A DNA stretch of 64,000 bases, from NCBI GenBank assembly GCA_934218695.1, contig CAKQDA010000008.1:25762-89761 (forward strand), in the 5' to 3' direction. A model generated the notes under the pieces. It had not been told where the DNA came from. It saw nothing but the letters and a program-made list of their open reading frames with translations, and did not search any database. Shown piece after piece: positions 63,567-64,000 of the stretch. The DNA comes from an uncultured Succinivibrio sp. Lineage in GTDB: Bacteria > Pseudomonadota > Gammaproteobacteria > Enterobacterales > Succinivibrionaceae. The position numbers and the translations under genes are program-made. Numbering within the stretch: the first letter of the stretch is position 1; each line of letters begins with the position of its first letter.

Positions 63567-63643
63567 GGCTATGTAGCTCAGTTGGTTAGAGCGCGGCACT
63601 CATAATGCTGAGGTCACTGGTTCGATTCCAGTCATAGCTACCA
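63567..63643 (+). tRNA. tRNA-Met, elongator (anticodon CAT)
   Basis: 77 bases: acceptor arms GGCTATG and CATAGCT, D-arm AGCTCAGTTGGTTAGAGC, anticodon CAT in CACTCATAATG, T-loop TTCGATT and encoded CCA. It resembles elongator tRNA-Met, not the initiator. Confidence 0.95.
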
Positions 63644-63645
63644 TA

Positions 63646-63671
63646 ATGCCACCTTAAGGTGGTTTTATTTT
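63646..63671 (+). terminator. Terminator after tRNA-Met
   Basis: CCACC and GGTGG form a stem around TTAA, followed by TTTTATTTTA. The last tRNA-Gln copy lies beyond it, so that copy needs read-through or its own promoter. Confidence 0.65.
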
Positions 63672-63700
63672 ATCTGTCTTTCCTTTTATTTCATTTCTTT

Positions 63701-63776
63701 TGGGGTATCGCCAAGTGGTACGGCAGCGGATTCTGATTCCGCCATTACCTAGGTTCGAATCCTAGTACCCCAGCCA
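63701..63776 (+). tRNA. tRNA-Gln (anticodon CTG), copy 2
   Basis: Exact 76-base duplicate of the tRNA-Gln(CTG) at 63482-63557, with encoded CCA. No clear promoter of its own is seen. Confidence 0.96.
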
Positions 63777-63893
63777 TAATCTTCCCCTTTTTTATATTGC
63801 TGTTTATTGTCAGTCAAAAGTCAATTTTCAGTAATTTAATCATATATAATCACAATACAAATGTCACAAAAGTGATAAAAGCAGGACATAAGC

Positions 63894-64000
63894 ATGAGCA
63901 ACAGAACATTTCTGTCACTGCCTACAGGAAACGAGATCTTTTACGATGTAATAACAAAGAACCGTTACTATGTTGATAAGACACCTTACCTGAAAACTGT
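63894..64000 (+). CDS. AAA-ATPase-like / PD-(D/E)XK nuclease protein, third paralog, 5' end only
   Basis: Starts MSNRTFLSLPTGNEIFYDVI and contains RYYVDKTPYLKTV, matching the YFVDKTSYLKNV block at the start of the two full-length copies in this window. AGGA lies 8-10 bases before the ATG. It is clearly more diverged than copies A and B are from each other. The gene runs off the right edge after 35 residues, so domain content beyond the N-terminal block is inferred. Confidence 0.7.
   Translation, partial: MSNRTFLSLPTGNEIFYDVITKNRYYVDKTPYLKT

Noticed and set aside
1..64000. CRISPR arrays, rRNA genes, prophage or integrase genes
   Set aside because: No regularly spaced repeats of CRISPR size, no rRNA sequence, and no phage structural or integrase genes were recognised.

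Overview
The window looks like a chromosomal segment of a low-GC, AT-rich-intergenic gammaproteobacterium. Conserved gene orders match the enterobacterial plan: rnr-rlmB then rpsF-rpsR-rplI; leuS-lptE then holA-nadD-rsfS-rlmH-mrdA-rodA-mltB-rlpA-dacA-ybeD; miaB-ybeZ-ybeY-corC-lnt; rdgB-hemW; tatABC. Fumarate reductase, several chemoreceptors, no priB between rpsF and rpsR, and multiple copies of an AAA-ATPase/PD-(D/E)XK gene would fit an anaerobic, motile, gut-type member of the Aeromonadales (Succinivibrionaceae-like). That placement is inference from gene content, not a database result.

Layout. 1-12 kb: the 5' part of frdA, psd, three methyl-accepting chemotaxis proteins, tRNA-Gly, secA and two identical tRNA-Phe genes. 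12-21 kb: a small XRE-type regulator with a doubled palindrome in its leader, a strongly divergent Hfq, a sugar-phosphate-type HAD phosphatase, a flavoprotein of the dihydrolipoamide dehydrogenase fold that has lost its redox cysteines, rdgB-hemW, a 33-bp-phased repeat array, and rnr-rlmB. 21-41 kb: two nearly identical AAA-ATPase/nuclease genes lie head-to-head as a ~1.7-kb inverted repeat. They bracket rpsF-rpsR-rplI, two tandem Dam-type methylases, a nitrilase, sanA, ybeD and the dacA-to-holA cell-wall cluster.

41-56 kb: lptE-leuS, an L,D-transpeptidase paired with a large exported beta-helical-type protein lacking a beta-barrel, an HNH nuclease, and the lnt-corC-ybeY-ybeZ-miaB operon preceded by a Fic toxin and VbhA-type antitoxin. 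The antitoxin (55794-55952) was found by reading the sequence. 56-64 kb: a Tat-exported HD-domain protein directly upstream of tatA-tatB-tatC, a membrane acyltransferase, a HAD phosphatase, a small membrane protein, four tRNA genes (Gln-UUG, Gln-CUG, Met, Gln-CUG), and the start of a third AAA-ATPase/nuclease paralog running off the end.

Functional themes are envelope biogenesis (mrdA-rodA elongasome, MltB/RlpA/DacA/Ldt wall remodelling, LptE, Lnt, Psd), translation and RNA metabolism, and protein export (SecA, Tat). The most unusual items are the HD-Tat operon with a TatC lacking the conserved N-terminal glutamate, the Hfq lacking the Sm2 histidine and rim arginines, the catalytically stripped flavoprotein, the mosaic ATPase/nuclease duplicates, and the orphan passenger protein paired with an L,D-transpeptidase.
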